The position numbers and the translations under genes were made by a program. The notes below the pieces were generated by a model. The model searched no databases and had not been told where the DNA came from. It saw nothing but the letters and a program-made list of their open reading frames with translations. DNA of 64,000 nt from Spisula solida (taxonomy: Eukaryota > Mollusca > Bivalvia > Venerida > Mactridae), in assembly GCA_947247005.1 (NCBI GenBank), contig OX365953.1:253001-317000 (forward strand), written 5' to 3'. Below are positions 23,851 to 36,445 of the stretch, in pieces (position 1 is the stretch's first letter; each line of letters starts with the position of its first letter).

Positions 23851-24141
23851 GGGTGATTGGGCCTAAGAAAAAGGAAAAAAACTAAAAAGCTACAGATAGT
23901 CCTGATTCCATAACACTACAGCTATATATGAATCATAAATTATACACGAATCGAATAGGGTACAAATAGGGCGAACCAATCTGCTAGGGGCGGACTTTGA
24001 ACACGAGGAAAATAATTTATGACATTTGATTGCTTGAAAAGCACCACTGAAGATGGTATTGGGACACAAAGTTCAGCATAACATCAATTTTTAGTAATTT
24101 AGGTAGAAATACAAAACCGCTTGGGACAGATGTCATCAGGA

Positions 24142-24364
24142 TACTGTTTTATCAAAGCATTTACGGAAATCGTAAATTTACGTTCATTTTACATTCTGAA
24201 TTATTCTTTAAAACCTACACATTGGGGACAAATATTGTTTGAAGGGGCTCGTTGACTGAATATTTATTAATTCTGAAAGACTCTTTGTCCCAATTTGTAG
24301 CTAGTAAGGAATTATAAAGAATTTAAATTTGAGCGATTTTCGTAAGTGCTTTGATAAAACAGTA
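24142..24364. mobile_element. MITE, TACTGTTTTATCAAAGC family, copy 1
   Basis: A 223-bp element with ends TACTGTTTTATCAAAGCATT and an inverse ending TTTGATAAAACAGTA. The inner arm (ACGGAAATCGTAAATTT) is also mirrored. It is related to 26132-26543 and possibly to 1537-2397 and 46050-46150. Confidence 0.75.
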
Positions 24365-24404
24365 CCCAGGACACGGAATGCACTATAAGGCACAGACAAC
24401 GCCC

Positions 24405-24640
24405 AACGCAAACCTAAAAACACTTCATCCCGTTCCGAAAGTCTGCCACCTCAGTCACTCAAACCAACCCGAAGCAAGAGCCAGGTGACACAAACATATC
24501 AAACGGACGACAAACACCACAAGGACAACTCACAACAAATACAGTGTACATGCAATTTTGAAGGATACGAAGAAGCCTTATGCCGGACAACGAAATTTCA
24601 GATGGGCGCTTGCAAAATGAACACAGTTTCAGATAAGGCA
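24405..24640 (+). mobile_element. Dispersed repeat family B, copy 3
   Basis: Shares the order seen at 4930-5400 and 12455-12835: CTCAGTCACTCAAACCAACC, CACCACAAGGACAACTCACA, 'GCCTTATGCCGGACAACGAA' and AAAATGAACACAGTTTC. It ends about 30 bp before the conserved copy 3 promoter block. Confidence 0.6.
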
Positions 24641-24664
24641 ACGCGTTGGTCTTTAATAATATCC

Positions 24665-24764
24665 TTTTTATTGTGAGTTGCTTAGTTTGCGCATGCGTAT
24701 CTTTATGTAGATACCACTGTGGACTACAATTTAGAAGAGAAGAACCAACTCGAAAAAGGTAAGT
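24665..24764 (+). promoter_or_regulatory. Promoter and noncoding 5' exon of tetraspan copy 3
   Basis: TTTGCGCATGCGTATCTTTA, then TGTAGATACCACTGTGG and a purine-rich exon ending at 24758 with donor GTAAGT, closely matching the copy 2 block. The coding exon acceptor AG is at 26800-26801. Confidence 0.65.
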
Positions 24765-24995
24765 CCAAGTCATATAGATCTTATAACATTTACTCATTAA
24801 ATTTAATTTCATGCATTAAGATACAGAATTATGCATGTTATCATTATTATATTTAGGTACATTTGTATGCTAACGAGTTTCTAAATAATGCTCAGAAAAG
24901 TAAGTGTTCGTATAATTTTAATACATTATCGTGGAATATGGTATCTCACTGATGTTATGGCGATTACCATTCTGGGTTATGACAATTTGATTTTT

Positions 24996-25391
24996 GTTGC
25001 CTGGCAACCAAAGAAGACAGCTCGTGGACATGCGTTCGCGCTGTTAGTAGAACAAAGGGCTTCGTTGCTATGGAAACATAAAGATATGTTTTTTACAATT
25101 TCAAATATATTTTTTGTTTAATATCTTTCAGACAATATTGATTCTATCAGATAGATAAATAAGTTGAATATCTATCAGATAAACTTAATTCTAGTTTTTT
25201 CCCATCAATGTAGAAAATATACTAGACGAAAATGTCAATTGTCATTTTATTTGATGGTATTAAAACCACCATTTTAACCCGCCCAATTTCTGAAATTGTG
25301 AAGTCAGTAATTAGTTTTTAACACCATGGCAATGAAAAGAACCCATGCCGAGAAAATTTATAAAATGTGGGTAAAATTGTTGCTAGGCAAC
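24996..25391. promoter_or_regulatory. Three RFX X-box-like motifs
   Basis: GTTGCCTGGCAAC at 24996-25008, GTTGCTATGGAAAC at 25064-25077 and GTTGCTAGGCAAC at 25379-25391 all fit the inverted half-site X-box pattern. They lie 240-635 bp into the 5' intron of copy 3. RFX binding is inferred from motif shape only. Confidence 0.35.
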
Positions 25392-26131
25392 AAAATAACA
25401 AAGTATTGGTGACCATTCCGAAATAATTGCTAATCTTTATTTGAGATATGTTATTCTACAATATACCGGTACACATGCTATTTGTAATAAATCACGGTAC
25501 ATAAACCAAAATGTTGAATTTACGACCGATTCAATCTTCATGTCACTGGCGCGAACGCATACTCCTTAGTTATCTTTGGTTGATTGGCAACTATATTTAT
25601 AAGCCTATAGATATCGAATGACGGCATTCATCAGAAGATCCACAGGGGATACTATTACATGATGAATAATAGAAAGTACAACTGCAAATACGTTTTGAAG
25701 GCTCAAATTGCCAATCTCAGTTATTTTTGACCATCGGGACAAACTATGTCGCCGATGAGGAATTCCTCGGTGTGACCTAGGCTTTAAATACAAAATATAC
25801 AAGCATTCCAGCCACACAATCGCGTTTTTCACATTCGCACAAGGAAGTGAATTAAATGCACGTTTTACTTGGAAGGAAATAAAATTGATCCCTGAAGGTT
25901 TACAATTGGTTTATGTTTTGCTGGATAAGCGTTATCTTACATGTACACGGTGACAACTAATATATGTGTTTGCATTGGAAAATATGTCAATCGTAGAGTT
26001 CTGTCTGGCAACGAATTTTATCTAAAAACAAATACCAAAAAAGATAAAAACTAATCGGGTTAATTGGTGTTCGGCATGTGGATATCACATCCTTTGGCCC
26101 TTTTACAATGCAAGAACAATGAACTCCAGTG

Positions 26132-26543
26132 TACTGTTTTACTAACATTGCGTAAATGTCACGTAAATCTATTTATTTTTCTCTTACGCAAATTCCTATG
26201 TGCGTTTTACTAATCGGCCGCAAGTGGTTGCATACATAAAATACGTAAAAGTATTGAATATTGAACGTAGGCCGGGCAACAATAGTATCAATATATCGGG
26301 AACAAGAATGAATAAATATACATAAACGTTTTGAAAATTAAGCATGTTTTTATTACGTGTCAATTTCTCCTCACTATGTTCATATTTGCTATTTACGGTT
26401 ACTCTGACCTTGCGTAGAAATACGCCAAAACTAAAGACAGAAAATCAGAAAAAAATCTTAGTAAAACGTTTTTGCACAAATATTATCGGTGTACGCAATA
26501 TTTACGGAGTTACATGAGCGTAAATGCTTTGATAAAACAGTTT
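26132..26543. mobile_element. TIR element, TACTGTTTTATCAAAGC family, copy 2
   Basis: Left end TACTGTTTTACTAACATTGC with GTAAATG is mirrored by CGTAAATGCTTTGATAAAAC at the right. It is non-coding, 412 bp, in the 5' intron of copy 3. Confidence 0.6.
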
Positions 26544-26812
26544 GTTGCTATGTAGATGTTGTTAATAATATTTGGCATGTTTTCATTGTTGTTGGGTTGT
26601 AGATGGGACCAGGAGTGAACGGGTCATATCCACATACGGTGCACCTGTGATTGGACAATAAAAGCAACACTAAAAATACAGAAGTACACGAAAGGCACGA
26701 AAAAGGAACACACAAAAAAGAAAAATCTGGCAAATAAATTTTATGAACCGTAACAGCTACAAGAAAAGTATACAAACATTTTCATACATCTTACATTTCA
26801 GGAGTTGGGACA

Positions 26813-29800
26813 ATGGGTGCTAGTGAGAAATGCCTTCTTTTCATAGCATTTGTAGTCTATGTCACTCCTATGGCAGTACAACACGTTGGAATGTCCGGTA
26901 CAGACTGGGTCAATGCGACGTCTTGTGCAGCGCTCGACTTCATCCCTGCATGTTGTAATTCTTCCAGTGTTAAACAAACTTGTGATGGTCCATTTAAACT
27001 TGATGGTGAGTTTCTAGAACATGTATTGTTATTTGGCGCGAAAAAAGCACACACATTGTGTTATTTTCCGTTACTCCGCCCTACCCTAACAGTTTGCCAT
27101 CCTAAATGTTTTATGCCTGTTTGAACAATCTATATTTTCGATGTAAGTTTATACTTTCAAGGGCATGTACAATATTTTTCAATACCTATCCTATTTCATG
27201 ACGGTTGCCGGAAACAAAATACTTTTTTGTCAGGCGTTACCATGACAACAGTTTTCCTGAATCCATAGAAATACTATAATTGTAAGATACTTGAGTAAAA
27301 ATACACTAATTTTTCCCGGAGGTCAGAAATATAAAATCATATATTTGCGTACAGCTCTGTCAGTGCAATCTGAATGACTGCCTGTATGCGTGTGTGTGCA
27401 CACCGTTCAACCCGATATCGTGTAGTCGGTTGATATCATGTAGTCTGATCACATCGAACGTCGCGCGACTTTGAGGCGGAAGTAAAAATTGCTTGTATTT
27501 ATATTCATTTTGGAGGTTTCGAACAAAACGAAGTGTGCACATCTAATCGCTGTTGAAAGAGGTATCAGTACACAAAATTCTGAGCAAAACCGTGTTATAT
27601 TGGGGGAGAAATCACGGAAAATGTGTGCGATTTTTCAAGAAAAACGCGTTGTTTGAAACTTCCACCCCCTAAAAGGCATTTTTAAACAAAACCGAACCCA
27701 TTTACTTAGTCCATAACAACAATTAATCCATTCCCCGTCTGTATGCAAAATCCAACCCTTGTATTCCTTTTTTCGCTGAGATATTCGAGTATAAACTTGA
27801 CATGGTGCAATATTTTGGATAACCTCGTAGTCAGTTTATGATGAAACAAAGATAACCTCGTAGTCCGAAATAACGGTAGAGGTGATATCAACGTAGTCGG
27901 ACATAGTGAATTCTAATCGAACCGTTTATAAAACGCAATAACAGAAGAAGAATTACACCCAGGTTGCAAATGTGTATTTGTCCGCGCAATTGATATCAGG
28001 TAAGGGATTTCGGGCAAAAATATGACATTTGCAGAACAGTTTTAAGAACTAGAACTCATTATCGGCTTGAACGTCGATGCTGTCACGTTAAAACAACCTA
28101 AGAATAAACTGTATACGGGGTACTACCTTGTATATTCCAAAATTCTCTACCCTGATACCTAATCAAGAAATGCGTAACTTTAATAACAGCAATGTAGGAT
28201 CGATGCTACAAATACATATACTGCACACATTGTTTAGCCGACTATCAATTTGCATGAGTAGAACAAAAGCTTCTGCATCTTGAGCAGCATATATATGTAT
28301 GACCACTCACATATAGATGTTATGGAACATTTGTGTACTAATGGATTGTAAATGTCTATATTTTATTTGCAAATAATCTCGATAAGCCTTCAGTGAAAAC
28401 ATTAGTGAAAACATGCTTTATACCCGGTCAGTATCACTGCGGTAAACAGTACACCGGATATTGCCAGTAAGGTGAGTAATGTTATCAATTTTCGCGATAT
28501 TCTCGTGTACACCAGGATAAATTCAGATACGAGATTTTCCAAACTGACTACTTACATCATCCCAACAAGATTTTAACGTCTTCGGATATTTTTGTAACTT
28601 TATAGAACGCCGTATTATAACAGGTATTCGTAGAACAATACATAAAAGTGTCGATATCATAGTTAAAATAATTATTTGTCTAAACACAAACCATATAGAA
28701 CATAACTGAACTGAACTTTTAACTGAATATAGATTATCTTACATATTCCTGAAAATGTGACTTACCCACCACATATTCTACTTAAGAATAAGTATGTCAT
28801 GTTTACGGGTCTAAGATTCTATATAAAGAATATACAATGAAGTGCTGTTTAATGAAAGGGGATTTATCAGCTCTATTGATTTGTGTAAAAATTCTGTATT
28901 TTCTTGCGATAAAAGCTTCTTCAAGAAAGCATTTTTATTGAACAGGGGAATGCCTGGGTACTGAAATTTCTCTGACCAATTATTTTTTGAAGGAAGGAGT
29001 CAGACCAGAAAAGTGGGTTCAATGACCTATTGATTGTTCTTATAGACAGATGTACTAATCATTATTATAAACCCTGTCAAACTGGTGTATATATACAGTA
29101 CTACATTTAAAATGTCGAGGGATGCTCGGACCCACCTCAGGATTTGTGCATTCCAGCATGTTTTAATATAGGTTTTACTGTCTGTAATTTTCAACAGATA
29201 TAGATCTTGACAAAATGAGTAATATTTACCAAATAACACTGGTTATTCCTCAAATTTACTGTATTTTCATGAGCAATACTCCGTACAGCAGTGAGCAGCA
29301 CTAAAGCAATACTCTGTACACTAACATTTTCATTTATTCTTAAATCAACCGTTATTTATCTTTTCTTTCCTGGTAAACATAAATATGGTCACTGGGATGT
29401 CATTTTGCTCGATTCAAGTTGTGAAATTTAATGAAGAAAATAAACAAAGCAGCTTTATTTGAGAGATCGGGCTTATTATTTGCGTGAGTATCGATAGGAG
29501 TTTGGTCTTAAAATTACCCTTTTAAGTAATTCCCGGCCGTTTGCCGGTTTCCAGGTATTAGGAAAATTATTGAAGTAGATTCTTTTGAATAAAATTTATA
29601 TTAAACACACTCAGAAAGACAAGGCAGCGTATCTTAGTACCTTAGTGTACACTCGAAGGTCGCGAAAATGAATAACACTACTCACCTTACTAGCAATATC
29701 CGGTGTACTGTTTACCGCAGTGATATTGACCGGGTATAAAGCATGTTTTCACTAATGTTTTCACTGAAGGCATATCGAGATTATTTGCAAATAAAATATA

Positions 29801-31625
29801 GACATTTACAATCCATGAGTACACAAATGTTCCATAACATCTATATGTGAGTGGTCATACATATATATGCTGCTCAAGATGCAGAAGCTTTTGTTCTACT
29901 CATGCAAATTGATAGTCGGCTAAACAATGTGTGCAGTATATGTATTTGTAGCATCGATCCTACATTGCTGTTATTAAAGTTACGCATTTCTTGATTAGGT
30001 ATCAGGGTAGGGAATTTTGGAATATACAAGGTAGTTCCCCGTATACAGTTTATTCTTAGGTTGTTTTAACGTGGCAGCATCGACGTTCAAGCCGATAATG
30101 AGTTCTAGTTCTTAATAATGTTCTTCAAATGTCATAGTTTTTGCCCGAAATCCCTTACCTGATATCAATTGCGCGGACAAATACACATCTGCAACCTGGA
30201 TGTAATTATTCTTCTGTTATTGCGTTTCATAAACGGTTCGATTAGAATTCACTATGTCCGACTACGTTGATATCATCTCTACCGTTATTTCGGACTACGA
30301 GGTTATCTTTGTTTCATCATAAACTGACTACGAGGTTATCCAAAATATTGCACCATGTCAAGTTTATACTCGAATATCTCAGCGAAAAAAGGAATACAAG
30401 GGTGGGATTTTGCATACAGACGGGGAATGGATTAATTGTTGTTATGGACTAAGTAAATGGGTTCGGTTTTGTTTAAAAATGCCTTTTGTGGGGTGGAAGT
30501 TTCAAACAACGCGTTTTTCTTGAAAAATCGCTCACATTTTCCGTGATTTCTCCCTCAATATAACACGGTTTTGCTCAGAATTTTGTGTACCGATACCTCT
30601 TTCAACAGCGATTAGATGTGCACACTTCGTTTTGTTCGAAACCTGCAAAATGAATATAAATACAAGCAATACTTACTTCCGCCTCAAAGTCGCGCGACGT
30701 TCGATGTGATCAGACTACATGATATCAACCGACTACACGATATCGGGTTGAACGGTGTGGTGTGTGCGCGCGCGCCTGCCTTCCGGTGTTCTATTAATTC
30801 TAACTATTTTGTTTTAGATTTGAATGGACACGTATATACCATCCAGTTGGTTTCATATATCATATTGTATAGCCCTATCTACTGGCTATTTGCGTGTGTG
30901 CTCGTAGCTTGCTGTGAAGATATATTCCCTTTCCTCGTTGGCTTTTTCGTCTTGGTCTATTCAATGGCAGGTTAGTTTGTAATATATATCGGTGCTAAAA
31001 GCTTTCATGCTTCAGTGGAAATATGTTTTAGTGATTTTTGACACAAGCATTAAAAGTGTGTCTTTAAGAAACCACCAAATTACAATTTTACCAAAATCCG
31101 CGAAATTTAATACCTAGCGCAAGTTAATAATTTTACTTTAAACGGTTTGTCTACTTGATGCTTCTTTTCTGGTATATTGTAATATTTGAAAAGGTGTATA
31201 CGTTGTTTTTTTGTAAAAATAAATAAATAGATTGGTTGAAATTATTCTGTGCACTATAAGACATTATTTTAAGCGCCTATTTGTCAATTTCAATATTGTT
31301 TTTCAGGCGTTTTGGGTTTCATTGGATGCATGATCATAGATTTGGTGATTACTCCGGGCAATCGTTTGGATCATCTTTCTATTGCTGTCTTGGTGTCAGT
31401 CTCTACGTGATTTGTCTTACAGTCGTAGTGATAACTGTTGTCCTATGCCTCATAAAAGGGGAATCTCAAACCGGGAGCCAAAGCGGGACGGTTACACAGC
31501 GGACTGATAATACCGTAGCTGCGGCACCTTATGGAGAGGTGTCACACGCGGTACAAGTCCGTGATCCAGAAACTGGAGGCTTCGTTATAATCTTAAGAAG
31601 AATTAGATTTTATAGGTCATCATAA
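26813..31625 (+). pseudogene. Tetraspan paralogue copy 3, frameshifted in last exon
   Basis: Coding exons are 26813-27005, 30818-30970 and 31307-31625, with the same phases as copy 2; acceptor AG 26800-26801 precedes the ATG. Exon 1 (MGASEKCLLFIAFVVYVTP) keeps GTDWVNATSC and the paired cysteines. Exon 2 is diverged (DLNGHVYTIQLVSYI). In exon 3 the frame from the splice reads GVLGFIGCMIIDLV. Then the conserved YSGQSFG, TM4 and tail (AAPYG, DPETGGF) are found in another frame, because two bases are gained (or one lost) near 31336. Read as is, translation stops at TGA 31408, giving about 149 aa without TM4. No homopolymer explains the slip. Intron 1 is almost filled by a 3.4-kb inverted repeat. 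Confidence 0.7.
27380..30780. repeat. Long inverted repeat, about 1.13-kb arms
   Basis: Left arm 27380-28512 and right arm 29646-30780 are reverse complements with only scattered differences, so they were either formed or homogenised recently. The spacer 28513-29645 is about as long as each arm and unrecognised. A 61-residue frame is preserved in both arms (30267-30452 plus strand, 27706-27891 minus strand) but looks incidental. Near the outer end of each arm a GACTACNNGATATC-like motif recurs about five times, like transposase-binding subterminal repeats. The structure fills intron 1 of copy 3, with the right arm ending about 40 bp before exon 2. Confidence 0.9.
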
Positions 31626-31739
31626 TTATATATGTTGTAGACTTCTTTGATATCACAATCGTTAACAGTAAAAGTTTTTTTATAACAAACTTGGTTATGA
31701 GGATTTTCTGTTGATAGTCCGGCAGTTTGGTGCATATTT

Positions 31740-34700
31740 TAGTAGAATTGTGGGTTTGGTATTATGGTCAATATTAGATATGGACCTACTTTCAAAAAAT
31801 CCAACATGGCCGCCAATTTCAAAATGGCCGCCATGGTGAAAATTACAAAACATTGTACGCTTTGAATTGGTCTTCCAATGAGAAACAGGATTATTTTGTG
31901 TCTTAAAACAATCAAATGTAAGCCATAAACAATCTACTACATATCTGATAATTATCTTTTAATAAAATTGTCTTTTTAAAAAAATAATGGCGGGAAAATA
32001 GACTAAATACATCACATAGAGTATATATATTGTCGTGTCTTGAAAGAAAGAGACCAAACGAAGTTTATTGTGTGTTTTTAATTGATATTTTCCGTATCCA
32101 ATTTAAAATTAATTTCTAATTGCGTATTGAAGTCGTGACTATCTATGTTCTTTCAAATAAACATGTAGTTTTATCATACGGAAACCGTTAAAAGTTGGCA
32201 ATATATCGTGGGCATTTATAGTCGTTAATAAAGAACCAGTTGCAGAATATTATCCATTTTGAATGGCAACGGTAAACATTGCATATGTCAACACATCTGT
32301 ATGGTGCATACTTGACTGAAAAGAGGCCCAGGTCAAATCTGGTATATCCTTTCCGCTACCACAGCTTACAAATGCGTATTGGCCGAAATGGCAATTTCAG
32401 GCTTCCGTAGTTTACTTTTTAAATGTCCAAATCCGGGTTTGCCGGGAATTGTTCCTAGCATGGATACACATGTTTAAAGGATATCACATGACCAATGTCC
32501 TGCACAAGTGTTTGGGTTCGCTGACCCCCTTTAAAGAAGGATTCAAAGAACGTAGGTTTTCTCAAACAGAAAATACTGCTTATACCACAGCAGTGTCGGT
32601 CCCTGTGGAATTGCATTTGGATTTGGCACCATTATAAAGCTAGACCAATGCACCAAATAGACTCGGTATTTGGCCTGCGTTTGTACAAGAGTTATTCGCG
32701 CAAGGGTCACATGATATGACTATCATCATTAGGGACCATGTCAATTTCAAAGTGCATGGTAGTTCTAAAGATATACATGTACAACTAAAGTTGAAATCAG
32801 TCAAAATTGTATATAAATGCGCAAAATAGACTCCATAAAATGCATTTGTTATATCAACAGCCGATGTTACACAACTGCACACAATTATTTGGCCTCTGCA
32901 TTACTCAAGATTTTAGAATATATTCCTTTGGTCCTATTAAAATATGCGATCGCAGTATAAGCTATACCCGCTCATAGCGTCATGAGGCACAGGTATTCCT
33001 GGTTATATAGCATACATAAAATTACCAGACAGTCCTTGTTTGTCCCGATGAGTACTCTTAACCATCAAGTGTAGGCATACCTGGAACTCTAGGGATACTC
33101 GCAACTACCAAATACATGTGTGCAGTGATTCCTGACCAAGTGGTACATGTACTTGCAACCATTAGGTACTGCCATCCTGGTCATAGTGCGTACTCATTAC
33201 CACGAGGTCAAGCTTTCTAACTCAGTACTCGTAATCATTAGACACATCCATTTCATCCCCGTAACTTAATTTGAAACTAGCTACAGCCTTTCCCGGTCTT
33301 AATGCGACTAATGTCTGTCCTGTACTGCCTAAACGTATTGGTCCTGTTTGGTACTTACTACTACCAGGTAAAATCATAACCAGTCTAACACAATACCCAC
33401 AACCACCAGTCACAGTTGTTCCTGGTTCAGTCGAGCACTTTTATTGCCAAACGTTAAGCCATTCGCGGTCGTATCGGGTAGCAATTCTGATCTCATTTGG
33501 GTTCGGGTACATAACGTCGTAACACAAACTTATTAGGTTATGTCATTTATGATACCATTTACAAACCCTCACCGAGCACAGAAAGTCCTGGTCCTATTGT
33601 GAACTCACATCTATATGTTAAAGCCAGTCCCGATCACCAACCACAGTAGTTCCTGATCATACGAGGAACTCGCAACCGTCAAATACAACCTCAATGCTTT
33701 ATTTGGTACTTTGGTACAACCACTATGTACATATTTCCATGGTCTTATTAGGTACTCGTAGCCACCTCGTCCTATTTGTCACTCACGTTCATCAGAAACA
33801 TTAATTCTTTTTCCTATCCACAGTCATCAGGAACATCCCTCCCTTATCTCTGTGCGTACATTACAGCACCAGACACAGCTATAGCTATTCTAAGGTGGTA
33901 CACATCATCACCAGGTGTTGTTCTTACAACCATTCCTGTTCGTATTAGGTTTAAAAAAATCCCAGACACATTATATACTGATCTTACTAAGTACATACAT
34001 ACACGTTTGGGGACTTGAACACACAAGCAGACTGTATGGTTGTACTAACAGCCATCAGGTTAAGCCATTCCTGGTCTTAATGGGTACTCACAACTGTCAG
34101 GTACAGACATACCAGTACCAATATTCACAAAGACTGTTAGACCTTTTCGAACATATTTTACTTAAAAATAAAACAATGTCAATTACTCTATTAGACATTA
34201 TTTTCATAGTTAAATACATAGACAAAAGTTCATAGAGAAAAGCTAATATTATTTCGTGAAAAAGGATTAGAAAATCATCTTATAAGTTTTGTGATTATGA
34301 TGGTACCCAGTCCTATTATTACTCATGACTACCAGTTAATGTTGTTCAAGGTACTCGCAATTGTCTCATACGCATATTCTTTTTCTATTTCTTTTATTCA
34401 GTACAATCACGTGACACAGCTATTTCCTACCTTCGGGGCTATACACGACCATCAGATACAGTTATTCCTGGTCTTATTTCGTACTAAAACAAATATACTG
34501 CCATCCATGAACGCCATTAGGTATGCACAATTTGGTTCATTGTACATAACATTACACGGAACAGCTTTTCCAGACTACTTGGGTACCTAACACTACTAAT
34601 AGGTTACGGTTATCATATATTGTGACTTTAAGGTCTGGAAACTTGTTTCTACGTCATATAGCCAATTTGCGTCTATGTTTTGTAAAGTTATAGCAATACA

Positions 34701-35440
34701 TTGCCGTCATTTAGCAACACTACCTATATAGGGACAAAATGTACCAAATACTAAATCAGTTTTAATTTGGTTAAGGCGGGACAATGAGTCAAAGCTATCC
34801 GAATTTTTGTTTTGGACTAACATTTTAAACATTTCTGACATACATGTATTCATAATGTTTATAATTTACTAAATTATCTTCTATGATATTGATTGTATGT
34901 ACTTAGTATTGAATACAGCATCAAAACACAACAAAACTTAGGCGTGGAGCATATAGGCATGTATGTCAAATTAAACGGAAATGGCGGCCATTTTGAGAAA
35001 TGCCGCCATTTTGATTGGACCTATTGGGCTCATAGTAACCTAAAACATTATCTATGATATTGAATATATATATTTATACAATTTCAAGACAAAATAAAAG
35101 GTGGATTTACATATTTCTAACTTAAGTGTATACACATGTACATGTATATGGCAAAATATAGAAAAAATGGCGGCCATTTGATCAGACTAATTGTGTTAAT
35201 ACATAATATTAGTGAGAATAGCACATATTTCAACCAAGTCAAGTTCTTAACATTTTGGAACAAGTTTCCATTGTTTTGTTATTGCAAACCCTATTTTAAA
35301 GGTTCAATGTTTTGTAATTTTGAAAATGGTGGTCATCTTGGCAGTTTTTGAAAGTGGGTCCATATCTGATATTGCTTATAATACATTCAACTACCATCAC
35401 ACAAAGTTCCATGCTTTTATCATCATACCCACAATTTTTT
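31740..35440. mobile_element. Putative large element with diverged inverted ends
   Basis: Left sequence TTAGATATGGACCTACTTTC, AACATGGCCGCC and 'AAAATTACAAAACATTG' is mirrored at 35300-35390 (CAATGTTTTGTAATTTT, GAAAGTGGGTCCATATCTGA). More ATGGCGGCCATTTT phrases lie at 34980-35015 and 35166-35180. The interior carries the diverged repeat at 32920-34600. No transposase was recognised, and the limits are approximate. Confidence 0.45.
32920..34600. repeat. Highly diverged tandem repeat
   Basis: Variations on a roughly 40-bp phrase recur throughout: GGTACTCGCAACCATCAGGT-like followed by ACAG, then CCATTCCTGGTCTTATT-like. Clear examples are near 33140-33200, 34045-34120 and 34440-34480. Units are too diverged to count exactly. 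Open frames here arise from the repetition. Confidence 0.6.
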
Positions 35441-36024
35441 CACGGGTCTGCCTGACTATGATTAGTACAGCGCGTTTAATTGCAGTAATTTCTCGATCGG
35501 GTCCGCTAACTTGTATCCCTAATTAATGATTAAATGATTTAATATGTAGTATCATATTCTTAAATATATTTCACAATGAACATTTTCATATGATACTGTA
35601 ATAGTTGTCTGGCATTCTACACGTTTAACTTTTGAATCTATTTACAATGAGTTTACGTCATCTTGGAGTATATATCTGCAATCTCATGGAATGCTCCAAA
35701 CAAGGACCACACACACTTTTATGGGGACTAAGTAAAGACAGAAGTTAAAATATTTCCTCTGCAACAACTATATAGTGCACCCAGGATAAGCGATAAGGAA
35801 AGGCGGAACAACTTGGTATATTCCACAAAGGTCGATTATTCAGATGTGCACGATTTATTAGTGATGTTTTGAGTACAATACTGACCTTATCTATTCATTT
35901 TAGTAATTTCAAATTTGTAAAACCAATTTATTTTGCAACAGTTGATTCAATCAATTCATGCATTTAACCTTACCTAGATGGTAATCTATCTATATAAATG
36001 ATTATATATCACATTGAAAACAGC
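35441..36024. other. No feature recognised
   Basis: AT-rich sequence between copy 3 and copy 4. I looked for a copy 4 first coding exon or conserved 5' block here and through to 38600 and found none. Confidence 0.5.
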
Positions 36025-36178
36025 TCAAATTCCACGACCGTACCAGTTCATTTTTTATTTTTCACTCAATTTTCTATGACTATTTAGAAACTAGAGAGCG
36101 TCATCTTTATAATGAAGATAAAGAAATAGAAAATTGAATGAAAAATAAACAATAAACAGGTACGGTCGTGGAATTCGA
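36025..36178. mobile_element. MITE-like inverted repeat
   Basis: AATTCCACGACCGTACC at the left is mirrored by GGTACGGTCGTGGAATT at the right; the arms continue as ATTTTTCACTCAATTTTCTA against TAGAAAATTGAATGAAAAAT. About 150 bp, non-coding. Confidence 0.8.
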
Positions 36179-36404
36179 ACACATTTAAAATATCATTTCA
36201 CGTCGAGAAAATTGTGCTATATTCAATAAGCACTCTTACCTCGTGTCTTAAGAAAATGGATAATATAAACGATGTACGGTTGACTGGGCGTGTGTTATTA
36301 GTGTTGATTAAAAAAGGAATATGGATTAAAACTGATAGGCACGAGGTCGATCAAAACTGGACATCGGAAATACATCAGTTTTTCTTTGTAACCAAAGGCT
36401 AGTG

Positions 36405-36445
36405 TTAGCGTCGGCTGGTTAAGTTGAGTGCTGCTTTCCATGTTC
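36405..36445 (-). mobile_element. Dispersed repeat family A, short fragment
   Basis: GGCTGGTTAAGTTGAGTGCT is the reverse of the family A opening. Only about 40 bp is preserved. Confidence 0.5.

Noticed and set aside
27706..30452. 61-aa frame present in both arms of the inverted repeat
   Set aside because: Its conservation follows from the near-identity of the arms; no known domain or start context supports a protein.
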